From: Gyromitra esculenta
Lineage: Eukaryota > Ascomycota > Pezizomycetes > Pezizales > Discinaceae
Reading direction: 5' to 3'
Length of the DNA stretch: 64,000 bases
Assembly: GCA_038503075.1 (NCBI GenBank)
Contig: JBCAML010000006.1
Location: 1,426,001 to 1,490,000 of the forward strand
This document shows positions 46,719 through 61,513 of the stretch, in pieces; within the stretch, counting starts at the first letter, position 1; the number at the start of each line of letters is the position of its first letter. Made by a program: the position numbers and the translations under genes. The notes under the pieces are model-generated. The model saw nothing but the letters and a program-made list of their open reading frames with translations. It searched no databases and had not been told where the DNA came from.

Positions 46719-48248
46719 ATTATATCTGACAAGTTGTCTACTAGCATGTATTTGCATTTTTGTTGCGTCTGTCGTTAAAAACCCAGTTAGCATTTATAAG
46801 GTTAGCGTTATATGAATGAATTATGGCCGCGGCTGTCACGGGGTAGTATCTCATACCATGCTTGGAGGCAACCTCTAAGCCTCTCTTATAACCTATTATC
46901 TTGATAGATATGTCAAGCCTCCCTTTTAAATCCGATTTGCCCCATACATAACAGTTTCCAGTGCTAGTACCTAGATTAGTGAACAGGACTTGACGCTGGT
47001 TGCTAGGACATAGAACATCGATTAGACTATGGATTTTGTTAATTTGGCTCCTAAAAGGCTAATCAAGCTAATCATAGTCTAGCTCGAGATGTTATACATT
47101 TCACTGGGTTTCTTATTGGACCATTTTGCGGCGTTAAGGCATTTATTAGTTAACAGGAATTCGAAGCCCAATAAGCAGTTTCCACAATTGACCAAAGTTA
47201 AAAAAATTTCTTGGCAACATTTAGTTTCTCGAATTTGACTAAAAGAGCTAAGAACCCGTTTTGCTCTAAGATGGTGATGAAGCATTAAGTAATTTCTGGA
47301 GCACTAACTTTTGGCCATAATTAGTCTTTTTATCCCCTGGCTAGTGTGGTTCGTGAGACGGCTCGAGGCGAGTGCCGTGGAGGCTCGTGTTTTGGACTAC
47401 TCGGCAATCAAGGGCATGCATTGAAGTATTACAGTCTATACTTTTAGTATAGGACGGATCCTGATGCTAGGCTTAAAGGGCTTCAAGCAAAAAGGTAGCT
47501 ACCCATGTTTTAAAGGCGCCATTACTCAATATTTACGTGTGCTGAAATTCGATGTAAGAAGCTACTATGTACTAAGGAGAGCGTGATTGAGAGCCAGCAA
47601 TATACTAGCTATTGTCATAGACTAGACATCAAGACGTCCTGGGATGTCGAGTGAACTTACCTCGTGCTGGACATTACCCCTGCCTAAACACCGCGCTGCG
47701 TCGCCAATGGATATGTGACGTAAAAATCACGAGTACTAAGTTCAATTTTTATGTTTGAGGAAAAGTGTGTACCTTCAAACCATTGGACCTTAACCAGACA
47801 TACATCATAGACTTATAACCCAACAAAATCGCAATGAAATGAATCATAAGATAACGGCTCTATCATCCGGCGAGTTAAAATTGGGATAAAAAAAACCAAG
47901 AGTCCCTTTGCTATTATGGTGATTGATTAAATCTTAAAACCTGTTATTTTCTCTAGGTTGTTATTAGTACTTAAGATCGTAGTTACAGCCTGCAAGAATG
48001 CTTGGATTGCTGGAGAAACTAGAGGCACGGAGCCCAGGTACCACAGGCGCTGGATAGACCGGCGTATCTCCTTAGCTACATCATATACAGGAAATCATGG
48101 ATCAAACCCTACAAATGGCGCTTCCAGAGTTCAGATTATAGTGTTTCATTTGTAAGCAAGCGTGAAAACTCAGTTAACACGAGTTTAGACATACACGGTA
48201 CTTTCTATTACCAAAGTACTGCAGTTTGTACTACCATAGGGCGCGCAA
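46719..48248. other. Intergenic region
   Basis: About 1.5 kb lying between the pseudokinase 3' end and the F-box gene 3' end (convergent). No feature I can support. Confidence 0.6.
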
Positions 48249-50618
48249 CTAAGATATCTGCAAGCAGTCGACACGAAACCGATCATAGCACTGGCACTCG
48301 TCGCTGTAGCTAGTGGGATGGTCATCTTCCCAAGAAATGTCATCTAAGCCCTGAATACACATATCTGTACTCGACATTTCATCGTCGATCTCCACTCCCT
48401 CATCTAATCCTGTACTCGCTCGTCTCTTTATCTCATCAGTCTCCATATCTTTCACATCGATAGTCTCCTCGACTATTTCGCCGTTCCTTCGCGAGATCAT
48501 CCTAGTTATCCCTGGTTGACCTCTAACGGTTACGGTGGCATTTGTTTTTTCGAGCTGATAGACCACAACTTGTCCGTTTGCTGAGAACGCGTAAACCACC
48601 ATATTAGGCCCGCTATCTACCGCAAGATCTATGAGCCTCGGTACAGTGTCGACATAAATACCTCTAACACTAATGGGCTTCCATGGTTTAGTGGAGATGC
48701 CTAAATTTCTTCTAGGGCTAGGATCCCCCCCATCTTGGCTGCCTTCCACGACCGGGGGTTCACCATCTCTCTTTGAACCATTAAAAACATCCGGTGGGAT
48801 AGAAAACATTACGACACGCTCACCGTAAGCAGCAACAATTCGAACACCATATCTCACGTCTGCACCGGAAGCATAGACATTGGGTCTGGTAATGTTACTT
48901 CTATCCCTTTCTTCTGTTCTCCAAACAGTATTCGGTTCCTCCGTGGTTTCATTAAGCCTTGCCTCATTGATTCTTTCAAGATCTAGCGGAGGGATCAACC
49001 AAATTTTTCTAAGTAATTTCGTCGGACCGCTAACTCGGACCCTATCAGCATGTCCACTCAATATACCTCTTTGTAGTCGACCTTTTAAAGATTTCTAGAT
49101 AAAGGAATGTAATAGTATACGTACCCCAAAGGTGCATCACTGCCAAGACATAATCCACCAGTTTCAGGGTCCATGAAAAGTATATGGTACCCGTCACTCA
49201 ATGGTACTGCTTGATAGTGATCACTTTGTCCTGCTCTTGGTTCCCAGTTTCCCCGGAAAGCGAGTGACCCTCGACTGATACCAAATCTTTTAGTAAGAGG
49301 GCTGGCCTCCTGAGGGTGAACGGCACTAGAAATGAGACGTAACTTCTTGGCCGAGTCGATACCCCGACGTGGGGGAAGAAAGTAAAGGAAATCGGAAGGC
49401 GCAGTGAGGGGGAACCAACGGTTCAAATCCTGGCCAGTGAGAGCATCGACCCCTGGTGATTGGAAATATTAGCAAGCAGAAATTTTATTCCTGGTGATAC
49501 ATGTCCTCTACTCAGATCATCGTAAGGTTTGTGGGTGCTTAATAGGTGATATATAAAACTATTTCTTACAATGTAACTCGATTCCACCATGGCACCCAAA
49601 GGCTACACATCTCCTTTGGGGGCATATTGCTACGCTCCTGGGAGGGTCTTCTTCACTGCATAGGTTCCTATAAGCACTTTTTGCTTCCTGTTCTATTACA
49701 TCGTGAACAAGCCCCATACGACCATCCTTAGGTGAAGGGAGTAACCTGATTAGCGAGTTTTGTGGAAGTACGCAGATGTATCATTTGAGAACTTACTAGA
49801 AGAATGGCGATCGCAAATCTCCTACTACTCGTATCCATGCTGACAACTAGAACTTTCCTTGGACAAACAACAGATGCCACAAATTCGATACGGCCTCTAG
49901 TCATCGCTTGCAATCGGTAAACATACACTATACATCCCTCACTTAGTAAGGCATAAGACCCACATATTGAGACAGTAAAGTGGACTGTGCCGGTTGCTGT
50001 TAGATCGGACGTATCTATGGTGGTAGTTTTACGGAGTCCACAGATACTGGGCCTACCAGCACCTAAGGAGAACTCCCTGCACAATCTAGTAGAGAGATAA
50101 TGCGTGCTTTGGGAATCTTTGATTGTGGGGTCGGCATGATAGAACCCTAGGGTTTTGAGTTGAGCCTTGAGGAGTGAAGGCTCGAGGGCAGATAAATACC
50201 ATGCCCTGCAAACATGCCTAGCATCATTGAAAGAAGTAGGGGAAGTGAATCTAAGAATCAGTTGAATTAACTCCACAGGGAGTTGATATAGGGAAGAAAA
50301 CTGAAGTGGGTGGTTATCTGTACACACTTTCAACCACGATCTATCTGTAGACCTGGCATTAAGGAAAGAATCGTGATCTAACAACCGGACAATACGAGTG
50401 AAAATTTCTCCAGGGAGTCGAAGAGGGTTTCCAGGAATAAGCTTTGCAGAACCCCCAGATGTACCTTTTGAAGAAAGAAATGCCAGGTTCGAGTCCAGGG
50501 TTAAAACCGAAGGAGTTTCATGTGCCTCGATGCTAGAGGTGTTGAACAAAGATGTGTATGCCCCAGTCATAATATCAGTGCCTTCTTTGATTGTACTGAT
50601 ACTACTGTGTCTATCCAT
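48249..50618 (-). CDS. F-box protein with long C-terminal region
   Basis: Minus-strand exons 50618-49797, 49726-49570, 49452-49125 and 49029-48249 give 695 residues from the ATG at 50618. Introns are 70, 117 and 95 bp. Each junction restores a conserved block: [24 protein letters not shown] and [13 protein letters not shown]. Two F-box-like segments lie near residues 67-100 ([13 protein letters not shown]) and 112-150 ([20 protein letters not shown]). The remainder ([48 protein letters not shown]) resembles a beta-propeller-like region found in a Pezizomycotina F-box family. Likely a ubiquitin-ligase adaptor; substrate unknown. The N-terminus is uncertain: an upstream exon ending near 50955 (minus, Ser/Pro-rich) could splice in phase 0 to ..CAG/CATCGA at about 50651. 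It is divergent from the debranching-enzyme gene. Confidence 0.82.
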
Positions 50619-51882
50619 TTCCTGCAGATATCGATGCTGTAAAGATTTATTTTTTGTCACTGCATTACTCGATAATCACGAGGAAGTGAGAATGAGTTTT
50701 GGCAATGGGAGTTATTGTAATTTTTAGCGATTGTTTCCAGGTTCTGCTCGACGGAATCAGATTTATCGGTAGACTGGAGAGCAGGACTACCGATCTTCCC
50801 TTCAATACAGAGTTCTGGGGAATCCAATGGCGGAGAAGAGAGCTCTTCGCTCAAGCTGTAAGGGTGAGGGAGACTGGGAGACGTTGTAGCCTCGGCCAGG
50901 TGTTCTGGGGTAAGGTGAGCTCCTCAATGGTACCGATGAGGAAAGGATATTGGATGAAGAGGGTAAGCTTTGGGATGCAGGGGAGCCCTGAATGCTTCCC
51001 GAAACAGAAGTCTCTGAAAAGGTCACGATTTGTGAAGGAATGAATGTCCGGTGTAGAGCATTAGAAAATGCCCGGTGATAGGCGTACTCGAATGAAAAAA
51101 AACTGTCAATCACAAGATAAGCTACGAGAGGGCCTAGCTTATGAGCGAGGAGTCCTAAAATAGGTTTGTTACAATATGAGCTGGATTGAAAGTGGGTAGT
51201 TCCGAAGATTTCCAAAGCTACCAACAGTAAAAATTTTCAAGCATAGATTGAAAACTAGACTTGTCGAAGACATACCCAAAGTTTCAAAGTTCACCCAACT
51301 CATGATATGTGGGAATCGACACCGTCAGTGAGAGACCTGATCAACACCAGGGTTGATGATTAGAGCGCTCCTGATAAAGGCTAGGGCACCGCGACCTACA
51401 GGCACTGGGTGCACGGCCCTGTCTTGTTTGTCAAATGTTTTGGGCCTGTCGCAATTCCGCTTTCTAGGCGCACGTCACTACAGTTGTGCCCCACCATTGA
51501 CATCACACCCTCAAAACCACCAACGGCTAATCCACCATACTCTAGAATAGATGACGATACGGATGAAGAAGCTCGATCCTCGTTATCGATTCTGCCATCC
51601 CGACTGGTAAAATATAAAACTTATCTGCCTCCTGTTCTCAGCGTTGTCCTGCCCCTCCCTGTTCCCCTCATTCCCCTCATTCCGCATTCGATCCTCCGAT
51701 CCGGTTATTGTTGTAATCCTGTAGAATTCTCGCAGTGCATGCCGATACTCTTTGGACGGTCCGTGCTTCCCAAAGGTTTGAGTGTAATTCCTTTCCTATT
51801 TATCCCTCACTCCCCCCTTGGGTTGAGATTCCATCTCTCATCCATCTCCGCTCAGTTTTGCCATCGTTATCACTCGTTATCT
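50619..51882. promoter_or_regulatory. Divergent promoter region between F-box and GDB1 genes
   Basis: About 1.26 kb separating two divergently transcribed genes, so it should contain both promoters and 5' UTRs. The part next to the plus-strand gene is pyrimidine-rich (51640-51880). A Ser/Pro-rich open frame on the minus strand (51060-50802) may be an upstream exon or leader of the F-box gene. Confidence 0.5.
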
Positions 51883-54800
51883 ATGGCTCCTCCGTTGGTC
51901 TATCTGCTTCCGCTCAGCGATACTGGTGCTCCTAACATTACTGGAGATTACATCAATCTACCCCCTCCACGCACTCCGTATACCCTACGATTTGCAATTG
52001 AGGGTGCCAGCCCTGTTTGTCGTCAAGGTAGCCTTTGGATCAATGTGCCTGAGAAAAACAAGGAGTTTGAACGTACAAAATTCAGAGAGTTCAAGTCTGT
52101 ATCCCATCAATCCCCTCCTCACTTGTTCTGCTTTGATGCCCCCTTCTCTTTTTGAAGGTTTTATTTTCTCTTTGCGAACTTGCACTGTAATGTTATTGTA
52201 TTTTCATAAAGAAACTCCGCCTATCGATTTATAAGTTGTTGAAATCTCTTATCAATGATAGTGTATTGATGGTGTTGGCTTTGCCTGGTAACCTTGATAT
52301 TTGAACGAGGACTAACTAAGGTCTATTCGATAAATAGACTTTCACCTTCATTTGCTCGTACCCTTCATATCGACATCCCTATAGTCCGCGCAGGTACTTT
52401 CGGCTATTACTTAACCTTTAAACCACTTCCTCCATTCTCTTCGTCATCTTCCGATGCTATCACCGAAACGCCAATCAAAACCGAGATTCGTTACTTCACC
52501 GTTTCACCATGTCTTGCAATTAAAGACACCCCTCTTCCTCTCGACTCTCTCGCGATTTTTTCTGTTATCTCAAAGTGGCTCGGCCCTGCCAACAACTGGG
52601 ATGCACACATGAAGTACATTGCTGAGAAGGGATACAACATGGTCCATTTTACACCCATGATGCATCGTGGCGCTTCGAATTCCCCTTACAGTATCTACGA
52701 TCAATTAGCGTTTGATCCAGAAGCTTTCCCTAACGGGACCAAGGATGTCGTTGCTATAGTGGAGAAGATGGAGAAAGACCATGGCCTGCTTAGTCTTACG
52801 GACGTTGTCTGGAACCACACTGCTCACAACTCTCTCTGGCTTCAAAGCCACCCTGAGGCTGGCTACAATCTCGTTACTGCGCCTTGGCTTGAGGCCGCAT
52901 ACGAGCTAGATACTGCACTTCTAGACTTTGGTAACAAGCTCGAATCGCTAGGATATCCCGCAGATATTAAGACAAAGGAGGATTTGCTTAAGGTTATGGA
53001 TGGTGTGAAAACCCATGTTATCGGAGCATTGAAGTTATGGGAATTTTATGTTCTGGACGTGAAGGCAAACACAGCTGCGGCTGTAAAGGCTTGGCTTTCA
53101 GGCAAAACGGATGTCACGAAATTCAAAATAGCAAAGGAGTACAAGAAGGACTTATCGTTATACGACAAAGCACAGCTTCTTTCTAAGCATGGGCTTCTAG
53201 GTGCCGACAGACAAGGTGAACGATATCGTCGCAAGATCGACCCTGAGGTTGGAGCAGCGTACCTCGAAAGCGAGTTTGGTAAGGCTGGAAAAGAAGATAC
53301 CGAAAAGATCGAGGAGGTAACAACAGAATACACCAAAGTTCTCGATGAGCTCAACCTTCCTTATTATAAAGAATACGATGTCGATAGTTCCGAAATTCTC
53401 GAACAACTATATAATCGCATCACTTACCTCAGAGTCGACGAGCATGGTCCCAGAATGGGAAAGGTCACCAAAGAGAACCCATTGATCGAGACCTACTTCA
53501 CTCGCCTTCCTCATAATAAGGTTACCGCTAAGCACAACCCAAAGAGCCTGGCACTGGCGAACAACGGCTGGATTTGGAGCAATGTTTCAGATTTTGCCGG
53601 CCCACATTCTAGGTCCTACCTACGTCGTGAAGTGATCGTTTGGGGTGATTGTGTGAAACTGAGATTTGGAGACAAGCCAGAAGATAGCCCGTTCCTGTGG
53701 CAGTTCATGGTTGACTACACAAAGCTCATGGCTAGGTGTTTTCATGGATTCCGTATTGATAATTGTCATTCGACTCCACTCCATGTGGGGCAATATCTTC
53801 TTGATATCGCGAGACTAGAGCGAAACGACCTATATATCGTTGCAGAGCTTTTTACTGGTAGCGAAACCAAGGACAGAGAATTTGTCGAGAGACTTGGCTT
53901 GGGGAGTCTTGTTCGCGAGGCTATGGTTGCCTGGGGCCCAGGAGAATTGTCAAGACTGGTTCATAGACATGGCGGGAAGCCCATCGGAAGTTTCGAGCAA
54001 GACTTTATCGTCAGGGGTAGTCAAAAGACGACCGGGAAAGCTAATGGGAAAGCCAACGGTAGCAGTGATGTGAGGGAAATAATCAAGGCGGTCACGGCCA
54101 GCCCAATCCACGCCCTGTTTATGGACTGCACCCACGACAACGAGACACCGGCGCAGAAGAGAACGCCGCAAGATACGCTTCCAAATGGAGCCTTGGTTGG
54201 GATGTGCGATTGTGGCATTGGTTCGGTTATGGGTTACGATGAAGTCTACCCGAAGCTTTTGAACTTGGTAACAGAACCGAGAGTTTACTACCCACCGCCC
54301 GAAAAGTTGGACGAAACGACTCCTGGTATCGGAGATGTTACGGCTCGTTTTAACCGCATTCACAAGGAAATGGGCAGAGATGGCTTCACAGAGATGCATG
54401 TACACCATGAAGGGGAATATATCACTGTCCACAGAGTGCACCCAAAAAGCCATAAGGGTTACTTTTTGATCGCGCACACGGCGTTTTCTCCGGGCAAACA
54501 CAGAGGCGATATTAACCCAATTGTGGTTACAGGACCTAAGTTCAAGCCTATTGGAAGCTGGAGATTGGAGGTAGAGGACACTGAGGAGACAAAGTTGACG
54601 GTTCTGGAGCACCCAGAATACCTTACGGGATTGCCAGCAAAGACCGTAAAGCTGGATAATCCACTGATCGAAGAAAAGGGTAATACGACAACAATCACTG
54701 TTCCGGAGAAGTTTCCCCCCGGAAGTGTTGCGCTCCTTGAGACACAGATTCCAGGAATGGAAGGCGAAGCTTTGGATACTTTTGTCACTAGTGGTGCGGA

Positions 54801-57076
54801 GGAGGCCTTTGCTGGTACTAGTTTGGCGGACCTAAACTTCATATTATACCGTTGCGAATCTGAGGAGAAGGATTCAAGCGACAACCAAGATGGCTGTTAC
54901 AATATTCCTGGGTTTGGGCCTCTGGTTTACGCTGGACTTCAAGGTTGGTGGTCAGTTTTGAAGGACGTAATTCGTAATAATGATCTTGCACATCCTATCT
55001 GCCAGCATTTGAGAGAAGGGCAGTGGCCACTAGACTATATTGTTGGTCGCATGGAAAAACTAGAAGGAAAGGGATATAAAGGGCTGGCTGGCCCGACGAA
55101 ATGGCTGAAGGAGAGATTCGACAAAGCTAGGGAGGTTCCTGCATTTTTGTTACCCCGATACTTTGGATTGATCATCCAGACCGCCTATACAACAGCAGTA
55201 GAAAGAGCTGCAAGTTTATTCACCGAAGATATCAAAGAAGGGACAGCATTCCTAAAGGGATTATCATTGGTATCGCTACAGATGACTGGGTTAGTTCCCT
55301 ACTTCCTAATCCCAGCTCAAACCCCAGGCAGAATGTGTTGGCTAAATTTATCTTTTTCATTTTAGATTCATGAAGTCGACTTCTTTGTGGCCAAAAAAGC
55401 AAGTCACTTGCATGGCTGCTGGACTGCCTCACTTCTCGTACGATTACATGCGCTGTTGGGGTAGGGATGTCTTCATCTCTATTCGCGGTCTCTACCTTGC
55501 AACGGGTCGTTACGAAGACGCAAAGGAGCATATTTTTGCATTCGGCTCTGTTCTTAAACACGGAATGATCCCCAATCTTTTGGATAGTGGGCGTAGGCCG
55601 CGGTATAATGCCCGAGACAGTATTTGGTTCTTCCTTCAGAGTATCCAAGACTATACCACCATGGCGCCGAACGGAATAGAAATTTTGAAAGAGAAAGTCC
55701 CACGTCGTTTCCTACCATACGACGATACATGGTTTGAATATGATGATAAACGGGCTTATAGCAGAGAAAGCACGGTGGGAGAAATCGTGCAAGAAGCGTT
55801 GGAGAGACATGCCCTGGGTTTCAGCTTTAGGGAAGCGAATGCAGGGCCTGGATTGGATTCTCAAATGAAATGGGAGGGTTTCTGGGTAGAGGTTAAGACC
55901 GACTGGGAGACGGGTTTCGTAAAGGGTGGGAGTGAGTGGAACTGCGGGACTTGGATGGATAAGATGGGCGAGAGCGAGAAGGCTGGTAATAAGGGATATC
56001 CCGGTATGTTTCTATCCCTTTTTCGCTCTGCCCACTTGAGCGGCTGGAGTTTTTTTTTTGGATACTGACAGATTTACGGATGTTAGGTACACCTAGAGAT
56101 GGCTCAGCCATTGAGATCATCGGCCTCTTGTATAGCACCTTAGCTTGGGTGTCGAAACTTAAAAAACAAGACGCGTACAAGTGGGATAGCGTCAAAACAA
56201 GTGACGGGAAGGTGATCACGTTCACTGAATGGGCAGACAAAGTCAAGAGCAACTTTGAAAGATGTTTTTACGTCCCCAAAAACCCTGATGACGACAAAAA
56301 GTACGCAATCAATACGGGATTGGTAAAACGCAGGGGAGTATATAAGGACCTCTTCGGTGCAGGAAGGGAGAATGAGGATTACCAATTGAGGCATGTTCAC
56401 ACCCCCAAAAACGGGTTAAAACTTTACTAACAAAATTTGCAAAGGCCAAATTTTGCAATCGCGATGGTGGTAGCTCCTGATCTCTTTACACCCGCAAATG
56501 CGCTGGAGGCCATCCAAATCGCGGATGAGGCATTGAGGGGACCTACCGGAATGGCTACTCTTGACCCTGAGGATCCTAACTATCGACCTTATTATCGGAA
56601 TTCCGAGGATTCTGGTCAGTTATTCACCTCGCCCATTTGCGATGGGAACGTTTACTAATACCACCTTATCACTGAGCAGATGATTTCGCTACTTCTAAGG
56701 GACGAAATTACCATCAAGGTCCCGAATGGCTATGGCCTACTGGATACTTCCTTCGTGCAATGCTGAAATTCGATCTGGAGCGGAAAAAGACAAGGGAAGA
56801 GAAACTCGAAACGCTGCTTCAGATCAATCTCAGGATGGACGGGTGCCGAAAAGCCCTCTATGAGAACTACTGGGCAGGGTTGGCCGAGTTGACAAACAAG
56901 AATGGAGAATTCTGCCATGATTCGGTAAGCACTTTACATTCTATACTAGAAGTTTGAGAAATGTATAAATACGGATCACTAATAAAAGGTGCTTCCAATA
57001 GAGCCCAACGCAAGCATGGTCTGCCTCTTGTTTGATTGACCTTTATTATGACGCTGCAAAGATCGATTTGTCTTAA
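51883..57076 (+). CDS. GDB1: Glycogen debranching enzyme (4-alpha-glucanotransferase/amylo-alpha-1,6-glucosidase)
   Basis: Seven exons: 51883-52094, 52338-55289, 55366-56003, 56087-56390, 56445-56614, 56680-56924 and 57002-57076. They give 1531 residues, close to yeast Gdb1 (about 1536). The bifunctional cytosolic enzyme moves maltotriose units and then hydrolyses the alpha-1,6 branch glucose in glycogen breakdown. N-terminal GH13-like transferase motifs: NMVHFTPMMHRG, LTDVVWNHTAHNSLW, GFRIDNCHS with nucleophile-position D545, and YIVAELFTGS. C-terminal glucosidase motifs: MRCWGRD (D1089), NARDSIWFFLQ, CGTWMDKMGESEKAGNKG (D1253) and SPTQAWSASCLIDLYYDAA near the stop. Intron 1 is 243 bp with a weak GTCTGT donor but a good CTAAC branch point; intron 4 (56391-56444) starts with GC. 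The start MAPPLVYLLPL fits fungal homologues. Confidence 0.97.
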
Positions 57077-57563
57077 GGACCTCCATGAAGCTGTAATGGA
57101 TCTGGCAGTTATTTAAAGATGGAATATCGATACTACTTCCTGTTAATTTCTTTTCTTCTCTATTGAAGACTGTTGGGCTTAAGTGAAGGAGATATTCTAG
57201 TTGGCTAGGCGTAAAATATAAATTTAGATGTCAAGGGGTCTTTTTCCATAGCATTGGAAATTCGCTCGTCATATAACCCGAGTTGTCAAAACTTGTAGTC
57301 GCAGGCATCTTCGTTTAGCTTTGAGACTTTTCTAGCGTATGCGGCTGTACGTCAGGGTCTTGGCGATGTGGGGAAATTTTGGTGGGGCACTGTTACTCAT
57401 CCACGCAACAGGGAAACATTTCTTCTTCTCCCTTTCTTCCAATCTAAATTACAAAGCGGCGTCTTAATTCTTGTTCTTTCAATCTCTACTCTCTGCGCCC
57501 TCCGTTCAAAGATCAGTTTATATCCGGTCCAGTTGATCCACAGCTAGCTTCACAGCATTAGCC
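57077..57563 (+). promoter_or_regulatory. Intergenic region with DAHP synthase promoter/5' UTR
   Basis: 487 bp between the debranching-enzyme stop and the DAHP synthase ATG. The last 150 bp is pyrimidine-rich (TTCTTCTCCCTTTCTTCC, CTCTACTCTCTGCGCCCTCC), a common pattern near fungal transcription starts. No specific binding site was assigned. Confidence 0.45.
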
Positions 57564-59206
<1,643 letters not shown>

Positions 59207-59996
59207 TAGTATTTACAGATCAGGTTTGGGAAATTCATATAAAAAGTTTAGAGATTTTTTCTTTTTGTCGTCTGCGTTTTGTGGGTTTCATCCGATTTTT
59301 GAACCTCCTTTTCCCCTTGATTCTTTTGTGGATAAGGATAATTATTCCTATGAACTTTTTTTACACTCCTACTGTTTTTTTGAGAAATCTCTTGTACGGA
59401 GGAGACTTTTACAACCTTGGTCGTGATCGCGCGAGTGACATAGCATGATTGAAACATCTGCCATACAAACAGATTTGTGGTGCTGCCGGGACCAGAGAAC
59501 ATCGAGAGTCGCAAAGCAGAACAGGAGGTCAATCAGAGCAAGGGAAGTGCAATTCAAACTATAGTAGAATCCTCAGATGCCCGATTGTAAACAGTACCAT
59601 TACCGTGGATAAACATATCTCGTCCATCCCTGGCGGGTGTTGCTCGTGGTGGGGTTCCGCTGGATGCCCTCGTTGGAAAATTCCGATCCGAGTTGCGCCG
59701 CAACCCCCGCTGGATGAAAAGAAAAAGCCCCTCCCCACCAGAACAAGAGTATTGTACTCGCCATCACCCGGCCAATCAGATCTCTCCCATTTCCTTGTCC
59801 AGCAACGCTCCGGAAGAAACATCTGTTTGTCACTCGACTTGATTCTGCCCTGATCTGATCTCATTCCCCCCAACATCTAAGATATCCCTCTTCTGACCTA
59901 TTCGTGAGGCTCCTACTCCCCTCCTCTTATCTCTCCGCTCTTTTTTTTCTTCCCCTGCTGCCTATAGCAAATTGGTTCCGGGGCACACACACCACG
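59207..59996. other. Intergenic region before cytochrome c1
   Basis: T-rich 3' UTR-like DNA (59230-59400) followed by about 500 bp with no supportable gene. The last 60 bp before the ATG includes CTCTTTTTTTTCTTCCCC, a promoter-type pyrimidine tract. Confidence 0.55.
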
Positions 59997-61513
59997 ATGC
60001 TTGCGCGATCTTGTCTTCGCCCGACTACCGGCACCGCTCTGCTTAAGGCGGCTGTTCGCAATTCGACAAGGGTGAGTTTGGTTGGAAGCGGACCTTTGCC
60101 CCTTTCCTTCTACAGCATATCAATTCGATCAATTGGGGAGGGGTGGTTCGTGGAGATGGAGAGAGGCGGGGGACGCTATTAGAAAAAAAGGGATAGTGGA
60201 ACTGTGGAGGGGGGGATAGATAAAGAAGATAGAGATTGCAGAAAAGCTAATTCACAAATTTTCTGGAAATTTTTATTTTATAATATAGCGAACCGCCACA
60301 TCCTCCGCCACATCTTCAAAAGCCGAATCACCGAGAAACTTGAACATTGCCGGAACCGTTTCAACTCTGGCTGCAGTGGGATCAATTGCTTGGTATTATC
60401 AGCAGTATGGATTCGGGTTCTCGCCGGTGCATGCTATGACTCCGGCTGAGGAGGGGTATGTTGATCTGATGTTTTGGCAGGATTATTGCTATTTTTTAAA
60501 ATAAATTCTTTCCCTTTTCGCTACCCCCATATTCATATATATATTGGACATTTCGTTGATGATGGGATATTGGAATTCTACAGATTGCACGCACCAAAGT
60601 ACCCATGGGACCATCAGGGATGGTTTTCAACCTTTGACCACCAAGGGTGAGTTTTTTTTTTTATCAATATCCAACTCTCACACCGGCTTCGGGAAATTTT
60701 TGATACTGAGATCTACATAACGCCCAGTCTCCGCCGCGGGTTCCAGGTATACCGCGAAGTATGCGCGTCCTGCCACTCCCTCTCTCGTGTTTCTTGGCGC
60801 ACACTCGTCGGAGTAAGCCACACGGTCGACGAAGTTAAGGCCATGGCCGAGGAGAACGAATACGACGACGAGCCCAACGATCAGGGCGAGATCGAGAAAC
60901 GTCCCGGAAAGCTCTCAGATTATATCCCGTCCCCGTACCCTAACGAGGAAGCGGCCCGCGCGGCGAACCAGGGCGCTCTCCCACCAGACCTTTCGCTCAT
61001 TGTAAAGGGACGACACGCAGGCTGTGATTACATCTTTGCACTTCTGACAGGGTATCCTGATGAGCCACCTGCGGGCGCGACTATTGCGGAGGGATTGAAC
61101 TTTAACCCGTATTTCCCGGGTACAGGTGAGTTTTTGTAGTCTATCTTCTGTGGCTGGTGGAATGGTTTCTGATGGGGGGTTGGATGGGTAGGAATTGCTA
61201 TGGCTCGTGTACTGTATGATGGTCTCGTCGATTACGACGATGGTACGCCAGCATCTACCTCCCAGATGGCTAAGGATGTTGTTCAGTTCCTCAACTGGGC
61301 ATCTGAGCCAGAAATGGATGATCGGAAGAAGATGGGGATGAAGGCCATCATTGTCATCACCGTCCTCACAGGTCTCAGTATCTGGATTAAGAGATACAAG
61401 TGGGCCCCGATCAAGGCGAGGAAGCTTGTGAGTAACCAGAGTTTATCTAAGGGGGGTTCGTGAATCTATTCATACTAACTGTATGCAATTAGGTCTACAA
61501 TCCACCCAAGTAG
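59997..61513 (+). CDS. CYT1: Cytochrome c1, haem subunit of the bc1 complex
   Basis: Six exons: 59997-60071, 60289-60455, 60584-60646, 60728-61125, 61192-61427 and 61493-61513, giving 319 residues. It carries electrons from the Rieske protein to cytochrome c in mitochondrial complex III. The N-terminus ([12 protein letters not shown]..., rich in R, S, T, no acid) is a matrix-targeting sequence, followed by a hydrophobic sorting segment ([18 protein letters not shown]). The haem-binding site is CASCH at 114-118. The axial methionine is M238 in [11 protein letters not shown]. An acidic loop ([14 protein letters not shown]) and one C-terminal membrane helix ([16 protein letters not shown]) complete the fold. 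The last exon encodes only VYNPPK. Introns are 65-217 bp with GTGAGT or GTATGT donors. Confidence 0.96.

Noticed and set aside
49417..49430. GGTTCAAATCCTGG resembling a tRNA B-box
   Set aside because: Lies inside the F-box coding exon (opposite strand encodes QDLNRW) and has no A-box or stems nearby.
50628..50660. 32-nt intron (GTAATG...TTACAG) joining the upstream minus-strand frame to the F-box gene
   Set aside because: Too short to hold a branch point at workable spacing; the ATG at 50618 is a simpler start.
53950..54612. 220-codon minus-strand frame
   Set aside because: Fully antisense to the conserved debranching-enzyme exon; a shadow frame.
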